A stretch of 64,000 bases of DNA from Streptomyces sp. NBC_00539 (lineage in GTDB: Bacteria > Actinomycetota > Actinomycetes > Streptomycetales > Streptomycetaceae): NCBI RefSeq assembly GCF_036346105.1, contig NZ_CP107811.1, positions 3,910,501 through 3,974,500 of the forward strand, read 5' to 3'. Below are positions 19,332-27,850 of the stretch, one piece after another. The notes beneath the pieces are model-generated. The model ran no database searches. It was not told the origin of the DNA and saw only the letters and a program-made list of their open reading frames with translations. The position numbers and the translations under genes are program-made. Every line of letters starts with the position of its first letter. Within the stretch, counting starts at the first letter, position 1.

Positions 19332-19383
19332 GGGGGTGTCCCACCGGTCAGGCCCGGCCCGGTCCGAACGGTGGGACACCCCC
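19332..19383. repeat. 15-bp perfect inverted repeat between divergent genes
   Basis: GGGGGTGTCCCACCG (19332-19346) and CGGTGGGACACCCCC (19369-19383) are exact reverse complements separated by 22 bases. The element fills the gap between the divergent nuoD-like and PH-domain genes and ends 2 bases before the TACCCT box (19385-19390) of the latter. It could be an operator for both promoters. Confidence 0.75.
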
Positions 19384-19384
19384 C

Positions 19385-19390
19385 TACCCT
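19385..19390 (+). promoter_or_regulatory. -10 box TACCCT of a leaderless PH-domain gene
   Basis: TACCCT ends 6 bases before the ATG at 19397, so the expected transcription start coincides with the start codon. No ribosome binding site is present. This is one of sixteen such arrangements in the window. Confidence 0.6.
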
Positions 19391-19396
19391 GTGCCC

Positions 19397-19888
19397 ATGG
19401 AAACAGGGACGAGCGGCGGGACGAGCCGCCCCGACTGGGTGGGGCTGCCGGACGGCCTGCTCAGGCTGCGCCGGCTCCTGCTGGGGTTCTGGGCGGTGCT
19501 CCTCGCGGCGGCGACGGGGGTCGTCCTGGGCCTGGCGGCCGGCCCGGCGTGGGCGGCCTGCGGGGCGCTGTGGCTGGTGGCGGCGGCCTGGGCCTGGGTG
19601 CTGCTCGGGCGGAACTGGCGGTCCTGGCGGTACGCGGAGCGCGCCGACGACCTGCTGATCAGCCGGGGGGTGCTGTGGCAGGCCCAGACGGTGGTGCCGT
19701 ACGGCCGGATGCAGCTGGTGGAGGTGACCTCCGGCCCGCTGGAGCGGCGGTTCGGGCTGGCTTCCGTGCAGCTGCACACGGCGGCCGCGGCGACCGACGC
19801 CAAGATCCCCGGGCTGGTGCCGGGCGAGGCCGAGCGGCTGCGCGACCGGCTGACGGAGCTGGGCGAAGCCAGATCGGCGGGCCTGTGA
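19397..19888 (+). CDS. Bacterial PH-domain membrane protein (YdbS-like)
   Basis: The 163-residue protein has two hydrophobic segments (about 27-48 and 51-69). A bPH2-type domain follows (RYAERADDLLISRGVLWQAQTVVPYGRMQLVEVTSGPLERRFGLASVQLHTA), the hallmark of YdbS-like proteins. Function is not known beyond membrane association. ATG 19397 is preferred over GTG 19391 because it matches the predicted transcription start of a leaderless mRNA. The stop overlaps the next gene's GTG by 4 bases, so the two PH-domain proteins are made together. Confidence 0.85.
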   Translation: METGTSGGTSRPDWVGLPDGLLRLRRLLLGFWAVLLAAATGVVLGLAAGPAWAACGALWLVAAAWAWVLLGRNWRSWRYAERADDLLISRGVLWQAQTVVPYGRMQLVEVTSGPLERRFGLASVQLHTAAAATDAKIPGLVPGEAERLRDRLTELGEARSAGL

Positions 19889-21273
19889 GCCGGGCGGGCG
19901 GTGAGGCCGGGGGTACGGCGGAGGCGGTGGGCGGCCCGACCGCCGGGGCCGCGGAGGCGGTGGGCGTCCCGGTGGCGGGAGCCGCGTACGAGCGACGGCT
20001 GCACCCGCTGACCCCGCTGCTGCGCGCCTGGGTCCCGATCGCGGCCGTCATCGGCGCGCTCGCGCAGCAGGGCGACCGGGCGGAGGAGTGGATCACGGAG
20101 CTGCCCGTGTCGTTCCGCTTCCTGCTCCTCGTCGCCCTGCTCCTCGTCTTCGGCACGTACGGGCTGCTGAGCTGGTGGTTCACGCACTACGCCGTCACCG
20201 ACACCGAGCTGCGCATCCGCAGCGGGCTCCTCTTCCGCCGTACCGCCCACATCCGGCTCGACCGGATCCAGGCGGTGGACGTCACGCGGCCGATGCTGGC
20301 CCGGCTCGCCGGGGTCGCGAAGCTGCGGATCGACGTCATCGGCGCCGACGACAAGGACGAGCTGGCATACCTGGGCGAGAAGGACGCCGCCGCGCTGCGC
20401 GCCGAACTCCTCGCACGGGCCGCCGGCTTCGCCCCGGCCGAGGCGGTCGCCCTGGGCGAGGCGCCGGAGCGTGCGCTGCTCCGGGTCGGGCCGCGCGAGC
20501 TGGTGGTCTCCCTGCTGCTGAGCCTGGGCGTGCTGGCGGCGGTGACCGGCGGGCTGCTCGTGCCGGTGGCGGTGTGGTGGTTCAGCGCCAACCCCTGGGC
20601 GGCCGCGGCGGCCCTGCTGCCGTTGCTCGGCTGGGCCTGGAGCAGCAGCGCGGGCCGGTTCCTGACCGAGTACGACTGGACGGTCGCGGAGTCCCCCGAC
20701 GGGCTGCGGCTCGACCACGGGCTGTTGGACCGGGCCCACGAGACGGTGCCGCCGGGCCGGGTACAGACCGTACGGATCGTCGAGCCGCTGCTGTGGCGGT
20801 GGCGCGGCTGGGTACGGGTGGAGCTGGCGGTGGCGGGCTCGAAGAACGACGTCCTGGTGCCGGTCGCCGCGCGGGCCGCCGCGTACGAGGTGATCGCGCG
20901 CGTGCTCCCTGGCGTGGACCTGACGGCACTCGGCTTCTCCCCCGCCACGGGGGCGGGGGCGCGCTGGGTGGTCCCGGTGTGGTGGCGGGGCTACGGCGTG
21001 GCCGTCTCCGCGGACGTGTTCGCCGCCCGGCGGGGGCTGTTGTGCCGCCGTACGGAGATCGTTCCGCACGCCAAGGTGCAGAGCGTGAGACTCACCCGGG
21101 GTCCGTGGAAGCGGCTCCACGGCGTGGCCGACGTCCACGTCGACACCGGCGCCAACGGCACGGTGACGGCCCGCCTCCGCCCGGCCCCCGAGGCCTCCGC
21201 CCTCCTCCACGCCCAGGCGGACCGCTCCCGCACCTCCCGCGCCACGGCGCGCCCGGACCGCTGGATGACCTGA
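19885..21273 (+). CDS. Large bacterial PH-domain membrane protein (YdbT-like)
   Basis: The 462-residue partner of the preceding protein contains an N-terminal Gly/Ala-rich leader, paired membrane spans (near 54-75, 78-96 and about 215-255), and repeated bPH2 domains. Examples are ELRIRSGLLFRRTAHIRLDRIQAVDV, GLRLDHGLLDRAHETVPPGRVQTVRI and ARRGLLCRRTEIVPHAKVQSVRL. Three such modules with this spacing is typical of YdbT. In Bacillus the YdbS/YdbT pair is linked to resistance to certain bacteriocins or lantibiotics, as I recall; whether that holds here is not known. The GTG start overlaps the previous stop (GTGA, 19885-19888). Confidence 0.88.
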   Translation: MSRAGGEAGGTAEAVGGPTAGAAEAVGVPVAGAAYERRLHPLTPLLRAWVPIAAVIGALAQQGDRAEEWITELPVSFRFLLLVALLLVFGTYGLLSWWFTHYAVTDTELRIRSGLLFRRTAHIRLDRIQAVDVTRPMLARLAGVAKLRIDVIGADDKDELAYLGEKDAAALRAELLARAAGFAPAEAVALGEAPERALLRVGPRELVVSLLLSLGVLAAVTGGLLVPVAVWWFSANPWAAAAALLPLLGWAWSSSAGRFLTEYDWTVAESPDGLRLDHGLLDRAHETVPPGRVQTVRIVEPLLWRWRGWVRVELAVAGSKNDVLVPVAARAAAYEVIARVLPGVDLTALGFSPATGAGARWVVPVWWRGYGVAVSADVFAARRGLLCRRTEIVPHAKVQSVRLTRGPWKRLHGVADVHVDTGANGTVTARLRPAPEASALLHAQADRSRTSRATARPDRWMT

Positions 21274-21304
21274 CGCCGACGCCGACGCCGCCGGAGCCCC
21301 CCGT

Positions 21305-21331
21305 CCTCCGCGGCGGAGGTGACGTACGTCA
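21305..21331. repeat. Two adjacent palindromes upstream of the AhpD-like gene
   Basis: CCTCCGC-G-GCGGAGG (21305-21319) is followed at once by the perfect 12-bp palindrome TGACGTACGTCA (21320-21331). The first may end the PH-domain operon. The second, 75 bases before the next start, looks like an operator half-site pair. Both are seen directly; the roles are inferred. Confidence 0.6.
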
Positions 21332-21405
21332 TATCGACCTCTGTCACACGGGGCCGCGCCGCCCGGTCATAGCGGTGTAACCCCGTAACGGCAGAGGAGA
21401 ACACC

Positions 21406-21879
21406 ATGAGCGCCCGTTTGAACCTCTTCGGCAACGCGACAGCCGGGAAGTTCCTCAAGCACCTCAACTCGGCCGGCAAGTCGGTGTCGGATTCGGCGCT
21501 GCCCGCCGCGACGCAGGAACTCGTGAAGATCCGCGCGAGCCAGATCAACGGGTGCGGGTTCTGCACCGACATGCACGTCAAGGACGCCGCCGCCGCCGGT
21601 GAGACCCCGCTGCGCCTGCACCTGGTGGCGGTGTGGCGGGAGGCCACGGTGTTCACCGAGGCCGAACGCGCCGCGCTGGAGCTGGCGGAGCAGGGGACCC
21701 GCATCGCCGACGCGGCGGGCGGTGTCACGGACGAGGCGTGGGCGAACGCGGCCAAGCACTACGACGAGGAGCAGCTCGCCGCCCTCGTGTCGCTGATCGC
21801 CCTCATCAACGCCTACAACCGGCTGAACGTCGTCGTCCAGCAGCCCGCCGGCGACTACCAGCCCGGCCAGTTCGGCTGA
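21406..21879 (+). CDS. Carboxymuconolactone decarboxylase/AhpD-family protein
   Basis: This 157-residue helical protein has the redox motif CGFCTDMH (Cys 50, Cys 53, His 57) found in AhpD-like alkylhydroperoxidase proteins. It is likely a thiol peroxidase partner or peroxide-detoxifying enzyme in the cytoplasm. GGCAGAGGAG provides a good ribosome binding site 7-10 bases before ATG 21406. It is a single gene between the PH-domain operon and a convergent response regulator. Confidence 0.9.
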   Translation: MSARLNLFGNATAGKFLKHLNSAGKSVSDSALPAATQELVKIRASQINGCGFCTDMHVKDAAAAGETPLRLHLVAVWREATVFTEAERAALELAEQGTRIADAAGGVTDEAWANAAKHYDEEQLAALVSLIALINAYNRLNVVVQQPAGDYQPGQFG

Positions 21880-21910
21880 GGGCCGTCCGGCGCGGGCAGC
21901 CCTCGGCCGG

Positions 21911-22588
21911 TCAGACCGACGGGGGGCTGCCCGCGCGGACCAGGCCGGATTCGTAGGCCAGGACGACCACTTGGACGCGGTCGCGCAGGCCCAGCTTCGT
22001 CAGGATGCGGCCCACGTGCGTCTTCACCGTCGCCTCCGACAGGACCAGCCGGGCCGCGATCTCGCCGTTCGACAGGCCCTGCGCCACCAGCAGCATGACC
22101 TCCCGCTCCCGCTCCGTCAGCCGCTCGATCTCCTTGTTCCGGGGCTCCTGCGAGGTGGTCGGCAGCATCGGCGCGAACCGGTCCAGCAGCCGCCGGGTCG
22201 TCGAGGGCGCCACCACCGCGTCGCCGCTGTGCACCGAGCGGATCGCGGCCAGCAGCTCCGCCGGCGGGACGTCCTTGAGCATGAAGCCGCTCGCGCCCGC
22301 CTTGAGGCCCGAGAACGCGTACTCGTCCAGGTCGAAGGTGGTCAGGATGATCACCTTGGGGTGCTCCTCCGGTTCGCAGATGCGCCGCGTCGCCTCCACC
22401 CCGTCGAGCCTCGGCATCCGGACGTCCATCAGCACCACGTCCACCTTCGTGGCCCGCAGCACCTCCAGCGCCTCCAGGCCGTCACCGGCCTCGGCGACGA
22501 CCTCCATGTCCGGCTGGGCCGCCAGCACCATGCGGAAGCCCGTGCGCAGCAGGACCTGGTCGTCGACCAGCATCACGCGGATGGACAT
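21911..22588 (-). CDS. NarL/LuxR-family response regulator
   Basis: The 225-residue regulator has a receiver domain (MLVDDQVLLRTGFRM, phosphoacceptor in VVLMDVRMPRLDG, switch residue region IILTTFDLDEYAF, Lys in FMLKDVPPAELL). Its C-terminal LuxR-type helix-turn-helix is LTEREREVMLLVAQGLSNGEIAARLVLSEATVKTHVGRILTKL. ATG 22588 has AGAGGTG 6 bases upstream; a preceding TTG is possible. The gene starts 3 bases after the kinase stop, so the pair is translated from one mRNA. Target genes are not known. Confidence 0.94.
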   Translation of the reverse strand: MSIRVMLVDDQVLLRTGFRMVLAAQPDMEVVAEAGDGLEALEVLRATKVDVVLMDVRMPRLDGVEATRRICEPEEHPKVIILTTFDLDEYAFSGLKAGASGFMLKDVPPAELLAAIRSVHSGDAVVAPSTTRRLLDRFAPMLPTTSQEPRNKEIERLTEREREVMLLVAQGLSNGEIAARLVLSEATVKTHVGRILTKLGLRDRVQVVVLAYESGLVRAGSPPSV

Positions 22589-22591
22589 CAA

Positions 22592-23794
22592 TCACCTCTT
22601 CTTGAGTGGGAGGAGCGCGCTGATCCGGAAGCCGCCGCCGGGCCGCGGGCCCGCGTCCAGCGTGCCCCCGACCATACCGACGCGCTCCCGCATGCCGATC
22701 AGTCCGTGCCCGGCGCCGTCCGCGCCGCCGTCCTCGTACAGTTCGTGGGCGGCGCCCCGCCCGTCGTCCTCGATCAGCAGCCCGAGGCCGTCGTCGAAGT
22801 ACACCAGCCGGACGTTCGCCCTGGCCTCCGGGCCGCCGTGCTTGCGCGTATTGGTCAGCGCCTCCTGCACGATCCGGTACGCCGTCAGCTCCACCCCGCT
22901 CGGCAGCCGCCGCGGCGCGCCCTCGACCGCGAAGTCCACGGCGAGCCCGGCCGTGCGGACCTGCTCGACCAGGACCTCGATCTGCTCGACGTCCGGCTGG
23001 GGCACGTAGTCCTCGGACTCCTGCGGCTCGCCGGTGCGCAGCACGCCCAGCAGCCGCCGCATCTCGGCCAGCGCCTGGCGGCCGGTGCCCGAGATGGTCT
23101 GGAGCGCCTCCTTGGCCTGTTCCGGTGCCACGTCCATCACGTACGCGGCGCCGTCCGCCTGGACCACCATCACCGAGACGTTGTGCGCGACCACGTCGTG
23201 CAGTTCGCGGGCGATCCGGGCGCGCTCGGCGGCGACGGCCACCTTGGCCTGCGCCTCGCGCTCCTTCTCCAGGCGCTGGTTCCGCTCGACGAGCTGGGCG
23301 TAGTAGGCGCGGCGGGTGCGCAGCGAGTCGCCCAGTACCCAGGCGAGGGCGAAGGGGACGATGGCGAAGAGGGTGAAGAAGATGTTGTCGCTGGTGTCGC
23401 CCTTGTCGACGTGGAAACGCAGGGCGTACAGGGGCGCGGCGGTCAGCCCGACGGCGAACGCGAAGCGCGAGAGCCGGCGCGAGACCTCGCCCGAGGCGGC
23501 CACGGTGTAGAGGATCACCAGCATCCCGAAGTCGCCGTTGTGCACCTCGATCCCGGCGGCGAGCTGGTAGGCGCCCGTGCCCACCGCCAGCCAGAACATC
23601 TGCGGCGTCCACTTGCGGCGCAGCGCGATGACGACGCCCATCGCGATCACCGAGGGGACGGTGAGGAGCCGCTCGGCCGTGCCGCGCTGGCCGGCGGACG
23701 CCAGGTCCAGCAGCGCGATCCCGCACAGGAGGACGGCCCAGAAGCTGTCGACCCCTGTCGGGTGTCTGCGGAGGAAATCGTAAAGGCGCTGCAC
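22592..23794 (-). CDS. Membrane sensor histidine kinase (NarX/DesK-like)
   Basis: The 400-residue kinase has about five to six membrane spans in its first ~170 residues. A DHp domain of the HisKA_3 type (ERARIARELHDVVAHNVSVMVVQADGA, His in ELHDVVAH) and a HATPase_c domain (YRIVQEALTNTRKH, GLLIEDDGRG, GHGLIGMRERV) follow. It phosphorylates the response regulator encoded just downstream. The open frame reaches a TTG at 23812, but I prefer GTG 23794, because TACGCT (complement of 23802-23807) ends 7 bases upstream of it and no ribosome binding site exists. The signal is unknown. Confidence 0.92.
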   Translation of the reverse strand: MQRLYDFLRRHPTGVDSFWAVLLCGIALLDLASAGQRGTAERLLTVPSVIAMGVVIALRRKWTPQMFWLAVGTGAYQLAAGIEVHNGDFGMLVILYTVAASGEVSRRLSRFAFAVGLTAAPLYALRFHVDKGDTSDNIFFTLFAIVPFALAWVLGDSLRTRRAYYAQLVERNQRLEKEREAQAKVAVAAERARIARELHDVVAHNVSVMVVQADGAAYVMDVAPEQAKEALQTISGTGRQALAEMRRLLGVLRTGEPQESEDYVPQPDVEQIEVLVEQVRTAGLAVDFAVEGAPRRLPSGVELTAYRIVQEALTNTRKHGGPEARANVRLVYFDDGLGLLIEDDGRGAAHELYEDGGADGAGHGLIGMRERVGMVGGTLDAGPRPGGGFRISALLPLKKR

Positions 23795-23901
23795 GTAACC
23801 CAGCGTAGGCAAAGGAGATAGGTGCTGGAGTCAACCACAGGGGCGATCCGTGCGAAGGGGGCGTACTCCCCAAGGTGGAGGGTGAGCTTAGCCTGTGGGG
23901 A

Positions 23902-24909
23902 ATGAGCGCTCAGGGTGAAGGGATCGGGCCGGTCCGCTGGCGGGCCGCCATGGAGGCGGCGCTGTACGGACCGGGCGGCTTCTACGTGGACCCCCGGGGC
24001 CCCGGCCCCGCCGGGCACTTCCGTACCTCCGTGCACGCCTCGCCGCTCTACGCGGGCGCGGTGGCCCGGCTCCTCCTCGCCGTGGACGAGGCCCTCGGCC
24101 GCCCGGAGCGGCTGGACCTGGTCGACGTGGGGGCCGGGCGCGGGGAACTCCTGACCGGGGTGCTCGCCGCCCTGCCCGCGCCGACGGCGGCGCGGGTGCG
24201 CCCGTACGGGGTGGAACGCGCGGACCGGCCCGAGGGGCTGGACCCCCGCGTCCGCTGGGTCGCGGAGCCGCCCGAGGGGGCGACGGGGCTGCTGTTCGCC
24301 AACGAGTGGCTGGACAACGTACCGCTGGAGGTCGCCGAGGACGGGCGGTACGTCCTGGTCGCGCCCGACGGTACGGAAGGCCCGGGCGGCCCGCTGGAGG
24401 ACCGGGACCGGGCCTGGCTGGAGCGGTGGTGGCCGGACGGGGGCCGGGCGGAGATCGGCCGCCCGCGCGACGAGGCCTGGGCGGCGGCCGTAGCGGCCCT
24501 CGACCGGGGCCTGGCCGTGGCGGTGGACTACGCGCACACCTGCGGGGCCCGGCCCCCGTACGGCACCTTGACCGGATTCCGCGGCGGCCGGGAGGTCGCG
24601 CCGGTCCCGGACGGCAGCTGTGACATCACCGCGCACGTGGCCCTGGATGCCTGCGCGGGGCCGGGCGCGGTCCTGCTCACGCAGCGGGAGGCGCTGACCG
24701 CCCTCGGCGTCTCGGGCGCCCGCCCGCCGCTGACGCTGGCGTCGACGGATCCGGCGGGGTACGTGCGCGCCCTCGCCTCGGCCGGGGAGGCCGCCGAACT
24801 CACCGCGCGCGGCGGCCTCGGGGACTTCGGGTGGCTGGTGCAGCCGGTGGGGTTGCGGGGGGTGCCCGGCCTGCCGGGCCCGTCCCGCTCCGGGGCCCGG
24901 CAGGGCTGA
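23902..24909 (+). CDS. MidA-family SAM-dependent methyltransferase
   Basis: The 335-residue protein carries a Rossmann SAM-binding motif ([14 protein letters not shown], about 69-82) and [15 protein letters not shown], which matches the NE-x-DxxP motif of the MidA/NDUFAF7 family (COG1565-type). NDUFAF7 in mitochondria dimethylates an arginine of the complex I 49-kDa subunit, the homologue of NuoD. An orphan NuoD lies 4.6 kb away (see findings). ATG 23902 is used because TAGCCT (23889-23894) ends 7 bases upstream; GTG 23875 is an alternative. The gene is divergent from the histidine kinase. Confidence 0.83.
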   Translation: MSAQGEGIGPVRWRAAMEAALYGPGGFYVDPRGPGPAGHFRTSVHASPLYAGAVARLLLAVDEALGRPERLDLVDVGAGRGELLTGVLAALPAPTAARVRPYGVERADRPEGLDPRVRWVAEPPEGATGLLFANEWLDNVPLEVAEDGRYVLVAPDGTEGPGGPLEDRDRAWLERWWPDGGRAEIGRPRDEAWAAAVAALDRGLAVAVDYAHTCGARPPYGTLTGFRGGREVAPVPDGSCDITAHVALDACAGPGAVLLTQREALTALGVSGARPPLTLASTDPAGYVRALASAGEAAELTARGGLGDFGWLVQPVGLRGVPGLPGPSRSGARQG

Positions 24910-24944
24910 CGCCGCGCGGCGCCGCCCGTGCCGGACCCGCCGCA

Positions 24945-26507
24945 CTACTGGGTCACGCCGTGGCCGTGGCCCTCGCGCAGACCGCTGCCGCTGCCGCTGC
25001 CGGCCGCGCCGCCGTCCGCGTGCCGGGCGGAGACCTGCCGGGCGAGCGGGGCCAGGTCGTAGGCGTAGTGGCCGACCGCGTTCGCGATGACGTCGACGTT
25101 GATGTCGAGCGCCTTGTGGTCGATGTTGGCGATGGTGTCGCCCTTGCCGTGGTAGTTCACGTCGTAGGCCACACCGGCCTGGCCGCCGAACTTCGCGGCC
25201 TGCGCCGCCGTCTTGATGCCCTCGGCCCCGGTGTCCGTACCACCGGAGGGGATCCCGGCCTCGATGAACGGGCCGTAGTCCGAGCGGCCGGTGAAGTCCG
25301 AACCCTCGTGCGGGATGTTCCGCCCGTCCAGGAAGTCCGTGATGCCCTTCTCCAGTTGGGCCGAGCCCTCGGGTCCGGGGCCGGAGCCGACCTTGTCCGA
25401 GTCGTCGCCGTCGTAGACGAAGTAGGCGCCGTTCGGCGAGGCGATCATGTCGAAGTTCAGGTAGAGCCGGATCTGCTTCTTCTGCGCGTCCGTCAGGCCG
25501 CCCACGTACGCCTCGGAGCCGAGCAGGCCGAACTCCTCCGCCGACCACCAGGCGAACTTGACCTTGTTCTTGATCTTCGTCTGGCTGCTCGCGAGGCGCT
25601 GCGCGACCTGGAGGATGCCGGCCGAGCCGGAGCCGTTGTCGTTGATGCCGGGGCCGGCCGCGACCGAGTCGAGGTGCGCGCCGAGGAAGACGGTGTTGTT
25701 CTCGTCGCCGCCGCGGGTCTCGGCGATGACGTTGTACGTCGTGCGGTTCTCGCGCAGTTCGCGGATGTCCAGGGTGACCTCGACCGGTCCTGCCGCGGCC
25801 TCGGCGGCGAGCTTCTCGCCCTCCGCCTGGCTGATGCCGCCGGTGGGGACCTTGCCCGCGTCGGCCTCGCCGAGCGTGCCGTTCAGGGCGCCCTCGGTGT
25901 TGTTGTAGATGACCGCGCCGACCGCCCCGGCCGCCGCGGCGTTGGCCTGCTTGACGGCGAAGGTGCAGCCGCCGCGCTTGACGAGCGCGATGCGGCCGGT
26001 GAAGGCGCCGGGGGCGAAGTCACCCGGCTCGCAGCCGTTCGTACCGTCCGCGTCGACGGGGACGACGGCGAGGCGCGCCGTGACGCCGTCGGCCGGGCCG
26101 CTCGCGGTGTACGTCATCAGCTTGATGGGGACCTCGCGCGGGGAGGCGCCGCCCACCTTCAGCGTCTCGGCGACCGTCTCGACGTACACGAAGTCGAACG
26201 CGTTCTTCGTGACCTCGTACCCGGCCGCCTTCATCACGGCTTCCACGTACTGGGCGGACTGCACGTGGCCCTTGGAGCCGGCCACCCGGGTGCCGTTGTT
26301 GTAGTCGGCGATCGACTGGAAGACCTTGAGGTGGTTGGCGGCGCCCTTGCCGGTCGCCTCCCGGACCAGCTTCTTCGCGAGCGCGTCGCCCTTGGCGGCG
26401 TCGCTCTGCGGGCTGCTGGCACCGGCGGGCCCGGCGAGCAGCAGCGGGGAGGCCAGGGCCAGCGCGGCCAGGGCGGCGGTGGCTGCGGCTATACGGCGTG
26501 AGGGCAT
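24945..26507 (-). CDS. Secreted M28-family aminopeptidase with PA domain
   Basis: The 520-residue protein has a signal peptide (MPSRRIAAATAALAALALA, cleavage near AGASS at about 30). A protease-associated insert of about 120-230 (GRIALVKRGGCTFAVKQANAAAAG) and an M28 di-zinc peptidase domain follow. The zinc ligands are in GAHLDSV, GINDNGSG, SAEEFGL, NFDMI and YHGKGD. It should remove N-terminal residues from peptides outside the cell. The last ~30 residues are Gly/Ser/His-rich and probably disordered. AAAGGA lies 5 bases before ATG 26507. It is convergent with the methyltransferase gene. Confidence 0.95.
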   Translation of the reverse strand: MPSRRIAAATAALAALALASPLLLAGPAGASSPQSDAAKGDALAKKLVREATGKGAANHLKVFQSIADYNNGTRVAGSKGHVQSAQYVEAVMKAAGYEVTKNAFDFVYVETVAETLKVGGASPREVPIKLMTYTASGPADGVTARLAVVPVDADGTNGCEPGDFAPGAFTGRIALVKRGGCTFAVKQANAAAAGAVGAVIYNNTEGALNGTLGEADAGKVPTGGISQAEGEKLAAEAAAGPVEVTLDIRELRENRTTYNVIAETRGGDENNTVFLGAHLDSVAAGPGINDNGSGSAGILQVAQRLASSQTKIKNKVKFAWWSAEEFGLLGSEAYVGGLTDAQKKQIRLYLNFDMIASPNGAYFVYDGDDSDKVGSGPGPEGSAQLEKGITDFLDGRNIPHEGSDFTGRSDYGPFIEAGIPSGGTDTGAEGIKTAAQAAKFGGQAGVAYDVNYHGKGDTIANIDHKALDINVDVIANAVGHYAYDLAPLARQVSARHADGGAAGSGSGSGLREGHGHGVTQ

Positions 26508-26626
26508 GGAGGTCCTTTCACGGCAAGGTGCGGCGGGCCGAACGGTGGACGCACGTTAAGCAGCGGGGAGCCGCTCCCGCCAGACTGCGAATTCCGGCCA
26601 GTCCCAGGCGAGTTGCCGGCCGGCGG

Positions 26627-27751
26627 TCAGCGGAGGATCCCCTCGATGAAGTCGGACCCGATGCGGGCCACCACGGACAGGTCCAGCTGGTGCTGTGCGT
26701 AACGGCCTTGGCGGCGCGTGTGCAGCAGCCCGGCCTTCTTGAGCACGGCGAGGTGACGGGAGACCTCGGGGGCGGATATGCCGCACACGGTGGCCAGCTC
26801 GCCGGTGGTGTACGGGGCCCTGGCCAGGCTGCGGCACAGCTGCATCCGCATCGGGTGCGCGAGGGCGTCCATGCGGCGCCGCAGCAGCTCGACCGAGCTG
26901 GGGGACGAGGCCGGTTCGGGGGAGCCGAGGGGGTAGTGGACGACCGGTCGCCAGCCGGGGGCGTGCAGTACGAGCAGGTGCGGCCAGCCGAAGTTGGTGG
27001 GGACGAGGACCAGACCGGCGCCGATGGTGGGATCGGTGGCGGTGGCCGATCCGTCGACCATCTTGTCGACGGTGATGGTGGTCCCGGCCTCGTCGACGCT
27101 CAGCGCCGCCGAGGCCTCCCGCAGCGCGGCGGACAGGCCCTTGCGGCGCAGCACCTCGGTCTTGTGGCGGGCGTCGGCGGCCTGCTGGGGGCCGGTCCGC
27201 TGCCAGGTCTCGGCGAAGAACGCCTCGTCGCAGTCCTCCAGGAGGCGGCGCAGCCAGACGCGGACGGCGGCGGTGTCGTCCAGCAGCCGCCGCGAGAACC
27301 GCAGCTGGGCGGGCCCGCGGGCGGCGGCGGCCTCCAGCACCCGGGCGCGGGAGGAGGGGTCCTTGAGGGGGGAGGGGGCGCCGCCCTCGTTGTAGAGCGC
27401 GAGCCAGCAGTGTTCGAGGGCGGCCGTCACGAAGCGCTCGTCGTCGAGGCCGTCGAGCACGTCGAGCTCCTCGGCCAGGGTCGCGGCGGGGAGTCCGGTG
27501 CCGCCGGGGGTGCCGGCGAAGGGCATGAAGATGTCGGAGAAGGAGCTGCGCCAGAGGAAGTCGGCCTCCAGCAGCCGGTCGGCGAGGCAGGGGTCGAACG
27601 CGGCGGCGGTGGCGGTGGCCCAGGGGGCGAGGCGGGGGTGGTGGGCGGGCTGGGAGAGCGCGTGCAGGGCCATGCAGAGTTCCGCGAGGGGGGAGGGCGC
27701 GAAGCGGATCCGCTCCGCGGGGAGCCCGGCGATGTCGATGGTGACGCTCAT
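26627..27751 (-). CDS. ArsR-type winged-helix regulator with large N-terminal domain (DUF5937-like)
   Basis: The 374-residue protein has an alpha-helical N-terminal domain of about 270 residues. A C-terminal ArsR-like winged helix follows: LLRRRMDALAHPMRMQLCRSLARAPYTTGELATVCGISAPEVSRHLAVLKKAGLLHTRRQGRYAQH. This architecture matches streptomycete regulators labelled ArsR or DUF5937. No metal-binding ELCV(C/G)D motif is visible in the wHTH, so a non-metal ligand is likely. ATG 27751 lies 6 bases after GAGAAT on the minus strand, a weaker leaderless promoter match. The frame remains open further upstream, but that sequence is repeat DNA. Confidence 0.87.
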   Translation of the reverse strand: MSVTIDIAGLPAERIRFAPSPLAELCMALHALSQPAHHPRLAPWATATAAAFDPCLADRLLEADFLWRSSFSDIFMPFAGTPGGTGLPAATLAEELDVLDGLDDERFVTAALEHCWLALYNEGGAPSPLKDPSSRARVLEAAAARGPAQLRFSRRLLDDTAAVRVWLRRLLEDCDEAFFAETWQRTGPQQAADARHKTEVLRRKGLSAALREASAALSVDEAGTTITVDKMVDGSATATDPTIGAGLVLVPTNFGWPHLLVLHAPGWRPVVHYPLGSPEPASSPSSVELLRRRMDALAHPMRMQLCRSLARAPYTTGELATVCGISAPEVSRHLAVLKKAGLLHTRRQGRYAQHQLDLSVVARIGSDFIEGILR

Positions 27752-27850
27752 CGCCCCATTCTCCCGGGCCCCCGGCCCCCCGCCCCCCACACGGGCCGTC
27801 CGGGCGACGCCCCCGGCGGAGCGGGATCGTCCCGGGGCCCCGCCCCGAGG

